Shown: positions 39,377-48,324 of the stretch, piece by piece
Position numbering within the stretch: the stretch's first letter is position 1
How the letters are laid out: each line of letters opens with the position of its first letter
Source: Gammaproteobacteria bacterium
GTDB lineage: Bacteria; Pseudomonadota; Gammaproteobacteria; Steroidobacterales; XN24
Assembly (NCBI GenBank): GCA_024640085.1
Contig: JAHEFR010000004.1
Location: 40,855 to 104,854 of the forward strand
Direction: 5' to 3'
Length of the DNA stretch: 64,000 nucleotides
The notes under the pieces: model-generated
Databases searched by the model: none
What the model was told of the DNA's origin: nothing
The model's input: the letters and a program-made list of their open reading frames with translations, nothing else
Made by a program: the position numbers and the translations under genes

Positions 39377-40180
39377 CTAAGCGATCCGAGCAGCGAGCGC
39401 CGTGAATACCCGGGTCAGCGACAGCCGGGTCAGACCGAAGCGGGGGTGCCGGAGAGCGGCGCCAGGATCGTCTTCATCCATATAGACCCGCTGGCACATC
39501 TCGATCTGGATGGCGTCCACGCCCGCCTGCCTCCCGTAGTGGTCCGTGATGTACCCCCCCTTGTAGGGATCGTTCAGGTTCACCGTCAGGCCCTCGACCT
39601 CGAAGCCCGTACGCAGGCAGTCCCGCAGCCAGGCGCCACAGGTCTCGCCATCCCGATCGCCCAGGTAGATGTCTTTTTTCAAGGGCCCATGAAGACGACT
39701 GGCAGCGCTCGCCACGCTGTGGGCGTCCACCAGGACGACCCGCCCGTGCGCCCGGACCTGTTCCTCGAGAAGCGCCAGCAGCGCCCCGTGGTAGGGTGCA
39801 TGGACGGCGTCCCGGAGCGCCCGTGTCTCCTCATCGCGCGGCGGATCGGCGAACACCGGGTCGCCCTGGAAGGTCTCCAGCGGCACCAGCCCTGTCTCAA
39901 AACGTCCCGGGTAGAGTGCGCGCCCGTCAGGAGGACGGTTCAGATCCGCCACGAAACGGCTGTAGACGGCATGGATGGTGGTGATCCCCAGCCCGGGAAG
40001 GAAATCGTACAGATGGTGCAGATGCCAGTCGGTCATGGGCTGGCACGCCATCGCGGCAGACGCCAGCCGCCGACGGGTGTCTTCCGGCAGCAACGTGCCC
40101 GTGTGCGGGATGCTGACCACCAGCGGAATCGCAGGGCACTCGGGCCGTCGCACCACGAAAGGTGCCGGAGAAATCGTCAC
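39377..40180 (-). CDS. hutG: N-formylglutamate deformylase
   Basis: 267 residues from a GTG at 40180 that overlaps the hutF stop (GTGA). It hydrolyses N-formyl-L-glutamate to glutamate and formate, the last step of the five-step histidine pathway. SIPHTGTLLPED, YSRFVADLNRPPDG, LVDAHSVAS and LNDPYKGGYITDHYGR are the family motifs. A longer open frame upstream overlaps hutF and is arginine-rich noise. hutF and hutG are translationally coupled, which fits their consecutive reactions. Confidence 0.95.
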   Translation of the reverse strand: MTISPAPFVVRRPECPAIPLVVSIPHTGTLLPEDTRRRLASAAMACQPMTDWHLHHLYDFLPGLGITTIHAVYSRFVADLNRPPDGRALYPGRFETGLVPLETFQGDPVFADPPRDEETRALRDAVHAPYHGALLALLEEQVRAHGRVVLVDAHSVASAASRLHGPLKKDIYLGDRDGETCGAWLRDCLRTGFEVEGLTVNLNDPYKGGYITDHYGRQAGVDAIQIEMCQRVYMDEDDPGAALRHPRFGLTRLSLTRVFTALAARIA

Positions 40181-41526
40181 AACCTTTCCCTCAGGCCGTC
40201 CAGCGCCGCGGAATAAGACGCCGAGATCGCATCCCCCTGTCGATGTATGCCAGACTCGACTATCCGGCGACCGCCTACGTAGACTGCGGCGATATCCCGT
40301 GCGCCGCCTGCTGTTACCAGCGCATCCAGGGCTGGGTCGCCGTTCAGCCCGCCCAGCACGACGCTGTCCTTCGCCAGCACGACCAGGTCGGCCCACGCAC
40401 CCGTCGCCAACCGCCCCGCCGGCAATCCCAGGGCCCGACCGCCCGCCGCCGCGGCTGCGCTCCAAAGAGGTCGCCCCAGCCCCTGTTCGGTGGCCAGGCA
40501 GGCGCGGCGCTCGCGCCGCAGGCGCTGACCGTACTCGAGCATCCTCAGTTCTTCCACGGCATCGATCCTGATGTTGCTGTCCGACCCGATGGCCATCGAC
40601 CCGCCGCCTCCGATGAACTCCACTGCGTCGAAGATTCCGTCGCCGAGGTAGGCCTCGGTGATCGGACACAGGACGGCCCTGGCGCCCGAGCGGTTCATCA
40701 GGCCGATCTCGCCGGCCGTTGCGTGCGTGGCGTGCACGAGGTTCCAGCGTCCGTCCAGCGCCACGTGCTCGGCCAGCAGTTCTATCGGCGACAAGCCGTA
40801 TCGGTCGAGACAGTCGGAAACCTCGCGGCGCTGCTCCGAGACATGGATATGGCGGGGGAACCCTTCCCCGAGCATGGTCTCCGCCGCCCCATCAAGTTCG
40901 GCAATCACCTCCGGCGCCACCGCCCGGAGCGAGTGGGCGGCGATCCCCAGGGACAGATCCCGGAGGCCGCCAAGGAGTCGCAGATAGTCATCGAGCCTGC
41001 GATGAACGAAACGCTCCTGTCGGGGCCCAGGAGGCTCCCCGAATCCCCCGCTCTGGTAGAGGACCGGCAGCATCGCCAGCCTGATCCCGGCCCGATCGGC
41101 GCCGTCTGCCACCGCTCTCGCCATCTCCTCGCCGGGTGCGCCATCGGGCAGGTGGTGCAGATAGTGGAATTCGGCGACGCTGGTAAAACCTCCCGCCAGC
41201 ATGTCTGTGAACGCGCGCGCGGCCACGTCCGCCATCTCCTCGGGCGTGATGACCGCGGCCAGTCCGTACATCGACTCCCGCCAGCTCCAGAATGAATCGG
41301 CGCCCGTCGCGGCCTCGCCAAGTCCCACCATGGCCCGCTGAAAGCAGTGGCTGTGTGCGTTCGGCATGCCGGGCAGGGCAAGCCAGCCGTCGAAGACCGG
41401 CCCGGGCTCGTCGGTGATATCCAGGATCATGCCGGCGGCATCGATCTCGAGGCGTTTCTGGCACTCCAGCCCGTCCGGGGTGAGAATATGCTCGAAACGC
41501 AGAATCGCGCTCTTCTCCACTCCCAC
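40177..41526 (-). CDS. hutF: formimidoylglutamate deiminase
   Basis: 449 residues from a GTG at 41526. It deiminates N-formimidoyl-L-glutamate to N-formyl-L-glutamate and ammonia. It is an amidohydrolase-fold enzyme: metal motif NAHSHCFQRAM, IHVSEQRREV, LVHATHATAGEI and the GSDSNIRIDAVEELRMLEYGQRL block characteristic of HutF. The open frame continues upstream to 41700, over hutI; the chosen GTG follows AGGAG, and a second GTG at 41520 is equally possible. Its start is only 19 bases from the divergent hutI start. The HutF/HutG route replaces the one-step formimidoylglutamase route. Confidence 0.93.
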   Translation of the reverse strand: MGVEKSAILRFEHILTPDGLECQKRLEIDAAGMILDITDEPGPVFDGWLALPGMPNAHSHCFQRAMVGLGEAATGADSFWSWRESMYGLAAVITPEEMADVAARAFTDMLAGGFTSVAEFHYLHHLPDGAPGEEMARAVADGADRAGIRLAMLPVLYQSGGFGEPPGPRQERFVHRRLDDYLRLLGGLRDLSLGIAAHSLRAVAPEVIAELDGAAETMLGEGFPRHIHVSEQRREVSDCLDRYGLSPIELLAEHVALDGRWNLVHATHATAGEIGLMNRSGARAVLCPITEAYLGDGIFDAVEFIGGGGSMAIGSDSNIRIDAVEELRMLEYGQRLRRERRACLATEQGLGRPLWSAAAAAGGRALGLPAGRLATGAWADLVVLAKDSVVLGGLNGDPALDALVTAGGARDIAAVYVGGRRIVESGIHRQGDAISASYSAALDGLRERL

Positions 41527-41545
41527 GCCTCTCCTGGTCAACGCC

Positions 41546-42724
41546 GTGCACGACGTCATTTTTGAAAACGCCAGATTGTATCCCATGGACCCGGGTGTCC
41601 AGTTGTCAGGCGTCGGCTGCCTCGCGGTCACCGACGGGCGTTTCTCCGCGGTCGGCGAGGATGTCCCGGCCAGTCGTCGCGTGGACCTCGACGGCCGCAT
41701 GGTGCTGCCCGGATTGGTGGACTGCCATACCCATCTCGTATTCGCGGGGGACCGGGCGGCGGAACACGCGCTGCGGCTGACGGGGGCGAGCTACGAAGAG
41801 ATCGCTCGCTCCGGAGGCGGCATCCTGTCCACGGTGGAAGCGGTCAGGCGTTCCTCGGAAGAAGAACTCGTGGAGCTTGCCCTGCCCAGGGCCCGCACCC
41901 TGATTCGGGAGGGCGTCACGGCGTTGGAGATCAAGAGTGGCTATGGCCTCGATCTGGCGACAGAGTTGAAGATGTTGCGCGCCATCCGGCGGCTGGACGA
42001 GATGTTGCCTATCCGCGTACGCGCCACATTCCTGGGCGCCCACGCGATTCCGCCGGGCCGCACCCGGGCCCGGTACATGGACGAGGTGGTAGAAGAGATG
42101 CTTCCTGCCGTCGCCGACGCAGGCCTCGCCGACAGCGTGGACATCTTCGTCGAACGTATCGGATTCGGCGTCGACGACCTGGATCGCCTCGCCGCCCGAG
42201 CAGCGGAACTCGGTCTGCCGTTGCGGGTCCATGCGGAGCAGCTTTCCAGCATGGGCGGGACCGCCGCCGGAGCCCGGCTAGGCGCCTTGTCCTGCGATCA
42301 CCTCGAGTATGCCGACGAGCGGGACGTGGCTGCGCTGGCGGAGAGTGACACCGTGGCCGTGCTGTTGCCGGGTGCCTTCTATTTCCTCCGGGAGACCCGA
42401 CGTCCTCCGGTCGAGGCTCTTCGGCGGGCCGACGTCCGGATGGCAGTGGCCAGCGACTTCAATCCCGGCTCGTCGCCGGTAGCCAGCCTATTGATCAGCG
42501 CCCACCTGGCCTGCACGCTCTTTGGCCTGACGGCCATGGAGGCAGTGCAGGCGATCACGCGTCACGGCGCGGCCGCCATGGGGCTGGGCCATTCAGCGGG
42601 ATGTATCGCACCCGGCAGGTCCGCGGATTTCACAGTCTGGGATCTGCCCTCGCCCGAACATCTCGTCTACCAACTGGGCGGCCTTTACCCTGTGCAGGTC
42701 TACGTCGAAGGCGAACCGCTATGA
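41546..42724 (+). CDS. hutI: imidazolonepropionase
   Basis: 392 residues from a GTG at 41546. It hydrolyses 4-imidazolone-5-propanoate to N-formimidoyl-L-glutamate. Amidohydrolase metal ligands and family motifs are clear: LVDCHTHLVFAGDRA, IKSGYGLD, LRVHAEQLSSMGG, LSCDHLEY and VASDFNPGSSP. The start is placed to include the N-terminal beta strand (VIFENARLYPM); there is no good ribosome site, and upstream in-frame codons lie in hutF. hutH overlaps its stop by four bases (ATGA). Confidence 0.94.
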   Translation: MHDVIFENARLYPMDPGVQLSGVGCLAVTDGRFSAVGEDVPASRRVDLDGRMVLPGLVDCHTHLVFAGDRAAEHALRLTGASYEEIARSGGGILSTVEAVRRSSEEELVELALPRARTLIREGVTALEIKSGYGLDLATELKMLRAIRRLDEMLPIRVRATFLGAHAIPPGRTRARYMDEVVEEMLPAVADAGLADSVDIFVERIGFGVDDLDRLAARAAELGLPLRVHAEQLSSMGGTAAGARLGALSCDHLEYADERDVAALAESDTVAVLLPGAFYFLRETRRPPVEALRRADVRMAVASDFNPGSSPVASLLISAHLACTLFGLTAMEAVQAITRHGAAAMGLGHSAGCIAPGRSADFTVWDLPSPEHLVYQLGGLYPVQVYVEGEPL

Positions 42725-44259
42725 ACGAACTTGTGCTCACGGGACGTGACCTGACGCTGGACGATGTCCTCGGCTTCGAGGCCCGTCGGCCGAAAGTCAT
42801 TCTGTCGCCCGACGCGATCCGGCGCATGGCCAGGAGCGTCGAGACTGTGGCGCAGGTCGTATCGACCGGCCGGGTCTGCTACGGCATCAATACCGGCTTC
42901 GGCGCCTTCGCCAACCAGCGGATTTCCGCGGAACAGGTCGCCCGGCTCCAGCTCAATCTGGTCCGAAGCCACGCCGCGGGTACCGGGTGCCCCCTCACCC
43001 CACCGCTTGTCAGACGGATCATGTTGCTCAAGGCGAACAGTCTTGCGGCAGGATTCTCCGGGATCCGGAGCGAGGTCGTCGAGACGCTTCTAGATATGCT
43101 CAATGCCGACGTCCTGCCGGTCATTCCCGATCGCGGGTCCGTGGGAGCATCAGGAGACCTGGCACCCCTGGCCCACCTGGCGCTCTCCCTGATCGGTGAA
43201 GGCGAGGCGGTCCAGGGCGACCGGTGTCTGGAGGGTCCGGCCGTCACCGAGGCAGTGGGGCGACCCCCGGTGACCCTGGCTGCCAAGGAAGGTCTGGCGC
43301 TGCTCAATGGCACCCAGGCCAGCGCCGCGCTGGCCATGGCCGGGCTGCAGCAGGCCGAGCGCCTGCTGCTGTCCGGGATCCTCGCCGGCGCGCTGACAGT
43401 CGAGGGGCTGGCGGGCAGCTTCGCACCCTTCGACCGCCGCATTCACCAGGCCCGGGCTATGACCGGCCAGAGGGCGGTCGCCGCCCTGTTCCGGCAGCTT
43501 CTGGGCGAGAGCGAGATCAACCGCAGCCACGAGGACTGCGACCGGGTGCAGGACCCCTACGCAGTCCGCTGCATGCCCCAGGTCTACGGAGCGGTCTGGG
43601 ACACGCTGCGGCACGCCGCCGGTGTCCTGGCCGAAGAGTGCAACGGCGTATCCGACAATCCACTGATCTTCGACGACGACATCCTTTCGGGCGGGAACTT
43701 CCATGCCGAGCCTCTGGCGTTTGTCAGCGACTTCCTGGCTATCGCGGTGTCCGAGATCGGCGGCATGTCCGAGCGGCGGACCGACCTGCTCGCCCGCCGC
43801 GTCAATCCCGGCCTCACCATGTTCCTTACCGACACGCCCGGTCTCGAGTCCGGCATGATGATCGCCCACGTGACGGCCGCGGCACTGGCGTCGGAGAACA
43901 AGTCGCTGGCGCATCCGGCCTCGGTGGACAGCCTGCCTACCTCCGCCGGGCAAGAGGATCACGTGAGCATGGCGCCCTGGGCCGGACTCAAGCTCTTGAC
44001 CATCTGCGGCAACGTCGCCACGATCCTCGCCATCGAGCTCCTGGCCGCGGCCCTGGCCATCGACGATCAGCGGCCGCTCAGGACGACCGCCGCCCTGGAG
44101 GCCCTGCACGCCAGAATCCGGGAGATCGTCCCGGATACACCGGGCGACCACCGTCTCGACAAGGAGATCCGTGCCATGGCGGAGCAAGTGGGCGGCGGAG
44201 CGCTGACGGAGCTGATGCCGGAGAAACGCACAGGGGCCCTGGACGGTGCCCGGGACTGA
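42721..44259 (+). CDS. hutH: histidine ammonia-lyase
   Basis: 512 residues from ATG 42721. It deaminates L-histidine to urocanate. The Ala-Ser-Gly at 143-145 in GSVGASGDLAPLAH cyclises to the MIO electrophile; Tyr54 in CYGINTGFG and the SLPTSAGQEDHVSMAPWAG segment are also conserved. It is coupled to hutI by an ATGA overlap. Urocanase (hutU), needed between HutH and HutI, is not in the window. The next gene starts inside its 3' end. Confidence 0.96.
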   Translation: MNELVLTGRDLTLDDVLGFEARRPKVILSPDAIRRMARSVETVAQVVSTGRVCYGINTGFGAFANQRISAEQVARLQLNLVRSHAAGTGCPLTPPLVRRIMLLKANSLAAGFSGIRSEVVETLLDMLNADVLPVIPDRGSVGASGDLAPLAHLALSLIGEGEAVQGDRCLEGPAVTEAVGRPPVTLAAKEGLALLNGTQASAALAMAGLQQAERLLLSGILAGALTVEGLAGSFAPFDRRIHQARAMTGQRAVAALFRQLLGESEINRSHEDCDRVQDPYAVRCMPQVYGAVWDTLRHAAGVLAEECNGVSDNPLIFDDDILSGGNFHAEPLAFVSDFLAIAVSEIGGMSERRTDLLARRVNPGLTMFLTDTPGLESGMMIAHVTAAALASENKSLAHPASVDSLPTSAGQEDHVSMAPWAGLKLLTICGNVATILAIELLAAALAIDDQRPLRTTAALEALHARIREIVPDTPGDHRLDKEIRAMAEQVGGGALTELMPEKRTGALDGARD

Positions 44260-45835
44260 GGACAGCAGCGCGGCCTTTTCGATCCGGTCCCTGTTATCGC
44301 CGGAGTGCTTCCCCCACCCGGCGGACCCGGTCGAGCTCATCGAGACCCACATCTCCTGGGTGCTCCTGGCCGGCGACTTCGCCTACAAGCTCAAAAAACC
44401 GGTGGATCTCGGATTCCTGGATTTCACGACCCTGGAGCGGCGCGCCCATTTTTGCGCCGAGGAATTGCGCATCAATCGGCGGCTGGCGCCGGAACTGTAT
44501 CTGGATGTCGTCACCCTGCGCCGGGCCGGCGGCCGACTCCGGTTCGGGGACCAGGGGGACATCGTGGAGTACGCCGTCCGGATGCGGCGCTTCGACCAGG
44601 ACCAGCAGCTCGACCGGTGTCTCGACCGGGGCGATCTCGGCGCAACCGACGTGGATGAAATCGCCGCTCTCATCGGGACCTTCCACGAGTCGGCGGCCAC
44701 GGCACCCGACACCAGCGACTGGGGTACTCCCGAGGCAGTGCTCAGACCCGTGCGCGAAAACTTCGCCCACCTCGGTCCGGGGCTTGGCGACGTCAGCCGG
44801 GAGCGCGCCGTGGCGCAGCTGAGGCGATGGACGGACGCTGTCTTTCCGGTCCTGTCCCCGGTGATCGCCGATCGTCGCCACGGTGGCCGGGTGCGGGAAT
44901 GCCACGGTGACCTGCACTTGCGCAATATGGCGAGGGTCGGGGGCAGGATCGTGGCTTTCGACGGCATCGAGTTCGATCCCGCGCTGCGCTGGATCGACGT
45001 CCTGTCCGACAGTGCGTTCCTGATCATGGACCTGGAGTCCCGGGGCCGCCGCGGCCTGGCCTGGCGATTCCTCAACGGCTGGCTTCGGATCACGGGGGAC
45101 TTCGAAGGACTCGCCTTGCTCCGGTGGTACCTGGCCTATCGCCACATGGTCAGGGCGAAAGTGGACGCCATCCGTCTCACCCAGCCTGGACTCGAACCCG
45201 ATGAGGACAGTCGGCTCCGCGGGAGGATCGACGGGCACCTGGCACTGGCCATGGAGGCTGCGGCTGAGCCCTCGCCTGTGCTGATCATCGCAAGCGGCGT
45301 ATCCGGATCCGGCAAGAGCTGGCTGGCCGAGCGGATAGCTGAACGCCTGCCGGCCGTGTGGCTCCGCTCTGACATTGAGCGTAAGCGGCTGTTCGGCCTG
45401 GACCCGACCGAGCGGCCCGGCCCGGAGCGCGTGGCCGAGATCTACGGCCCCGGAGCGACCCGTCGGACATACAGGCGCCTGGCGGACCTCGCTGGCATCG
45501 TGCTCAGGGCCGGCCTCAACGTGATTGTCGACGCCACCTATCTCAGCCGGGTCGAACGAGAATCCCTGGTCGCGTTGGCGGACACCCTCGGGGTGCCGGC
45601 GGTCATCCTCGCCTGCCACGCCCCGCCGGCCGAGCTGGAGCGCAGAGTACGTCGGCGGCGGCAGGCCGGCCGGGACCCGTCGGACGCGGATCTGAACGTA
45701 CTGCGCGACCAGCTCCGCCGACAGGAACCCTTCGCCATGTCCGAGCCAGTCATTGAAGTGTTAACCGATGAGACCCTAGACATCGGTGAACTCCTGGCCG
45801 ACATCCGGGGCCGGCTGACGGAGCCCGGCCGATGA
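44246..45835 (+). CDS. bifunctional aminoglycoside-phosphotransferase-like / P-loop ATPase protein
   Basis: 529 residues. The N-terminal half (about 1-330) is an APH/protein-kinase-like domain with HISWVLLAGDFAYKLKKPVD, the Brenner-like ECHGDLHLRNM and FDGIEFDPALRWIDV. The C-terminal half (about 335-529) is an AAA/zeta-toxin-like P-loop kinase with GVSGSGKSW and RSDIERKRLFG. The same two-domain protein is widespread in proteobacteria; its substrate is unknown and there is no reason to call it a resistance gene. The GTG start overlaps hutH by 14 bases, so it may be co-expressed with histidine breakdown by accident or design. The next gene overlaps its stop (ATGA). Confidence 0.85.
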   Translation: MPGTEDSSAAFSIRSLLSPECFPHPADPVELIETHISWVLLAGDFAYKLKKPVDLGFLDFTTLERRAHFCAEELRINRRLAPELYLDVVTLRRAGGRLRFGDQGDIVEYAVRMRRFDQDQQLDRCLDRGDLGATDVDEIAALIGTFHESAATAPDTSDWGTPEAVLRPVRENFAHLGPGLGDVSRERAVAQLRRWTDAVFPVLSPVIADRRHGGRVRECHGDLHLRNMARVGGRIVAFDGIEFDPALRWIDVLSDSAFLIMDLESRGRRGLAWRFLNGWLRITGDFEGLALLRWYLAYRHMVRAKVDAIRLTQPGLEPDEDSRLRGRIDGHLALAMEAAAEPSPVLIIASGVSGSGKSWLAERIAERLPAVWLRSDIERKRLFGLDPTERPGPERVAEIYGPGATRRTYRRLADLAGIVLRAGLNVIVDATYLSRVERESLVALADTLGVPAVILACHAPPAELERRVRRRRQAGRDPSDADLNVLRDQLRRQEPFAMSEPVIEVLTDETLDIGELLADIRGRLTEPGR

Positions 45836-46479
45836 GCCTCACCTGGATCGGCCTCGGGCTCGCGCTGGCGGCCGTCGCCCTGGGCTGGGGATCGATCCGT
45901 ATGATCGTCCGCGGCCGGATCCTGTCGGCCAGCGGCGCGGGTCTGCTCACGCTGGTCTTCTGCGCTGCGGGAGGCTTGTGCCTCGGACTGTCCACGGCAT
46001 TCGTCGCCGTGGACAGACTCGTGGACGAGATGGACCTGGGCACGGTGGAACTCAGGTCCCTCGAGCCGGGTGTGTACCTGGCGACGCTGGATCTGGACCG
46101 ATCGGGACCGAAGCATTACCGGCTTGCCGGCGATCACTGGCAGCTGGACTTGCGGTTCCTCCGCTGGCAGGTGCCCGCCCGCTTGCTGGGCGCCGACAGC
46201 ATGTACCAGCTCGACCGGATTTCGGGGCGATATGCCGAACCCTCGAAAATGGCGCACGCCGAGCTCACGGCATACAGCCTCTCCGACGCATCGGGACGCA
46301 TGATGTGGAAGTTGGCGTCAGAGGCGGCGCGGCGACTGCCCTGGGTGGACGCCGAATATGGCACGTCCGTGTACCTGCCGATGGCAGACGGGGCCCGCTA
46401 TCGCGTGGCGGTCACGGACAGCGGGCTGACGGCCCGTCCGGACAATGTCCCTGCCCGCGACGCCGCCGCCGACTGGTGA
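45832..46479 (+). CDS. conserved hypothetical membrane-anchored protein
   Basis: 215 residues. I do not recognise the family. Two N-terminal transmembrane helices (about 5-25 and 33-58) are followed by a soluble domain of roughly 150 residues with several beta-strand-like stretches (YLATLDLDRSGPKHYRLAG, WQLDLRFLRW). There are no cysteine motifs. The soluble part probably faces the periplasm if both helices insert as a hairpin and the short N-terminus is periplasmic, but topology is uncertain. Its ATG overlaps the stop of the APH/P-loop gene. The 140 bases after it contain only weak promoter-like hexamers ahead of the zinc-ribbon gene. Confidence 0.65.
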   Translation: MSLTWIGLGLALAAVALGWGSIRMIVRGRILSASGAGLLTLVFCAAGGLCLGLSTAFVAVDRLVDEMDLGTVELRSLEPGVYLATLDLDRSGPKHYRLAGDHWQLDLRFLRWQVPARLLGADSMYQLDRISGRYAEPSKMAHAELTAYSLSDASGRMMWKLASEAARRLPWVDAEYGTSVYLPMADGARYRVAVTDSGLTARPDNVPARDAAADW

Positions 46480-46619
46480 CGGCGAGCCGGGTTGACATAA
46501 TTCCGGTGTTAGCCAGGGGACCCGGCTTTGGATACACTCGGCAGTGGGGGGATTTCCACGGTTGACGCAGATCATCCAGGTGGAATCCTGGAACGATAAA
46601 GCTGTGGGAAAATAACCAC

Positions 46620-47327
46620 ATGTCCATCTTTGTTGATACGGACGATAAGTTTCACCACGCCCATGGACAACACTTCGCCGTCGTCTGCCCATCTTGCGCG
46701 GTGCTGTCCCACATTTCGCCTGTTTCGACACCGCGATATGACGAGTTGGTTCGCTACAAACCGAAGGAAATCGGCCTCGTCTTTCGGTGCGATGCCTGCA
46801 GTGCGCCGGTCTTCCTGAAATATCCGGTCAAGAACTACGCCGAGGACCGCGTCGAACTGAGCTCCAATTATCTTGAGATCGAGCGGCCGTTAGAGCAGTT
46901 CGACTTCACCTATCTCCCGGAGGACAGCGAGTTGCTGTTCCGGGAAGCCCTGACCTGCTTCTCCCACAACGCGACGAATGCATTCGCGTCAATGTGTCGC
47001 CGGACCGTCCGCCAGGTCTTCCGCGATCTGGGAGAAACCGGCAAGATGCAGATCTTCGACCAGTGCAACGATATACGGGTGTTGGCGGAACTGGACGATG
47101 ACACCTTCGAACTCGTGCGGCGGGTGCTCTTCGACTCGGAAGACGGCCGCGAATCGATGCCCCTGCTCAATGCGTCCCAGGCCGGCGTGCTGCTGGAATT
47201 CATGCGGGACATCCTCTATCAGTCCTATATCCGCAAGGGCAAGCTCCAACAGGCCATGATGATGCGGCGCTACCTGACCGAAGACAGCGACCGGGACGCT
47301 GAATACGAATCCCGCTCGGCCGGCTGA
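46620..47327 (+). CDS. DUF4145-like protein with N-terminal zinc ribbon
   Basis: 235 residues. Two CxxC pairs (CPSC at about 23-26 and CDAC at about 57-60) suggest a zinc ribbon; a helical region follows (LLFREALTCFSHNATNAFASMCRRTVRQVFRDLG) that resembles the DUF4145 core, then an acidic tail. DUF4145 proteins are often found with restriction or defence genes, but also alone. The function here is unknown. The gene is single on the plus strand, flanked by a hypothetical membrane protein upstream and a convergent unknown gene 16 bases downstream. Confidence 0.7.
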   Translation: MSIFVDTDDKFHHAHGQHFAVVCPSCAVLSHISPVSTPRYDELVRYKPKEIGLVFRCDACSAPVFLKYPVKNYAEDRVELSSNYLEIERPLEQFDFTYLPEDSELLFREALTCFSHNATNAFASMCRRTVRQVFRDLGETGKMQIFDQCNDIRVLAELDDDTFELVRRVLFDSEDGRESMPLLNASQAGVLLEFMRDILYQSYIRKGKLQQAMMMRRYLTEDSDRDAEYESRSAG

Positions 47328-47343
47328 GCGCTGGCTTGTCCGG

Positions 47344-47868
47344 CTAGAAACTGATCTGCCTCGGATCCTGGTCCATCAGGGCGGGGATAGCGGCTTTGTG
47401 ATTATCGGCGACGAACTGCAGAGTGCGGAGGATCGGATACTGCTGCGGCACCGGTTGGCCGGCCAGTTCCCCGCCGCGGAAGGCGCCAAGGATCTGGGCC
47501 AGGAACTCCCCAAGTGAATGGACCTCATCTCCGCCCAGGCCAGGGTGATTGGTGCTGCTGCCGAGCCCCACTAACGCAACCTGCCGCAGCCGCCAGTTCC
47601 TGTTCTTGCCACCGATAAGACCGGGGATGAACCGCCGACCGAGCTCGAACCTGGCTTGGTAGCGTTTCTCGCGCTTCTCCCAGCTGTGGGCGTCCATGGA
47701 CGGTTCTACCTGCACAACGTCGCCGCGCTCCAGGTGGACAGCCAGGATCGCCAGTTCTCCCTCGAAGCCGCCGGCGGCCTTCGGGCCCACCATGAGCTGC
47801 CGCCGCACAAAGAACCCGCGATACTCGTACCACTCCGCGGCAAGCTGTTCCAGATAGTTCGAGCTCAC
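47344..47868 (-). CDS. conserved hypothetical protein, possible nuclease-fold relative
   Basis: 174 residues, not assigned with certainty. The N-terminal block (LAAEWYEYRGFFVRRQLMVG, then GGFEGELAILAVHLERGDVVQVEPSMDAHSW) has the strand-E-L-strand-E-P-S pattern that recalls PD-(D/E)xK restriction-like folds. However, the position where an aspartate would follow Glu-Leu is alanine, so an active nuclease is doubtful. The second half has no motif. There is no signal peptide. It lies 70 bases downstream of the cupin gene on the same strand and could end a pepQ-cupin operon. Confidence 0.55.
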   Translation of the reverse strand: MSSNYLEQLAAEWYEYRGFFVRRQLMVGPKAAGGFEGELAILAVHLERGDVVQVEPSMDAHSWEKREKRYQARFELGRRFIPGLIGGKNRNWRLRQVALVGLGSSTNHPGLGGDEVHSLGEFLAQILGAFRGGELAGQPVPQQYPILRTLQFVADNHKAAIPALMDQDPRQISF

Positions 47869-47938
47869 GATCTCCTCCCCTTCCGCGACTCAATGGGAAT
47901 TGTACCTCCCGCACGTGCTGCGGGCTCCGGGCGGCGCG

Positions 47939-48319
47939 TCAGTCCGCGTCGATGCGGACGGCCAGCCAGACGGTGGGAACATCCGGATCGGTATACGAGA
48001 TACGATGCCGGCATCGGGCAGGCAGGTAAACGGAGTCTCCCGGCGTCATCCGGATCTCCCGATCATCATCGAAGGTCACCACCCCGCACCCGGCGATCAC
48101 AACCACCCATTCGTCATGCGCCTGGTCGTACCAGAATCCCGGCGGGGACTGGTAACCCCGTGAGACGATGCGCTCTATCCTCACGTGCTGGCTTTCCAAA
48201 AGCACCTGGACGGATTCCGCACCGGGCGCCGCCTGAATATCTTCCAGCAGACGAACGTAATCCGTGGCCACGACCTCCTCCGCGGCAGCAGATCCGGGAG
48301 ACGGGGATCGCGGAACCAT
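47939..48319 (-). CDS. cupin domain protein
   Basis: 126 residues with a single small beta-barrel cupin. The motif HDEWVVVIAGCGVVTFDD supplies a histidine and the glycine-rich turn, and the second motif MTPGDSVYLPARCRHRISY provides PGD and a histidine. A metal site is likely but incomplete relative to the full HxH...H pattern, so catalytic activity is uncertain. An internal start near VVATDYVRLLEDI would remove a low-complexity N-terminus. It starts five bases after pepQ and is probably co-translated with it. Confidence 0.8.
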   Translation of the reverse strand: MVPRSPSPGSAAAEEVVATDYVRLLEDIQAAPGAESVQVLLESQHVRIERIVSRGYQSPPGFWYDQAHDEWVVVIAGCGVVTFDDDREIRMTPGDSVYLPARCRHRISYTDPDVPTVWLAVRIDAD

Positions 48320-48324
48320 GGAGT

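Noticed and set aside
40181..40669. N-terminal extension of hutG to 40669
   Set aside because: Arg/Gly-rich residues inside hutF. GTG 40180 overlapping the hutF stop yields the normal HutG length.
44246..45835. Aminoglycoside resistance gene
   Set aside because: The APH-like half belongs to a widespread chromosomal two-domain family of unknown substrate; nothing indicates drug resistance.
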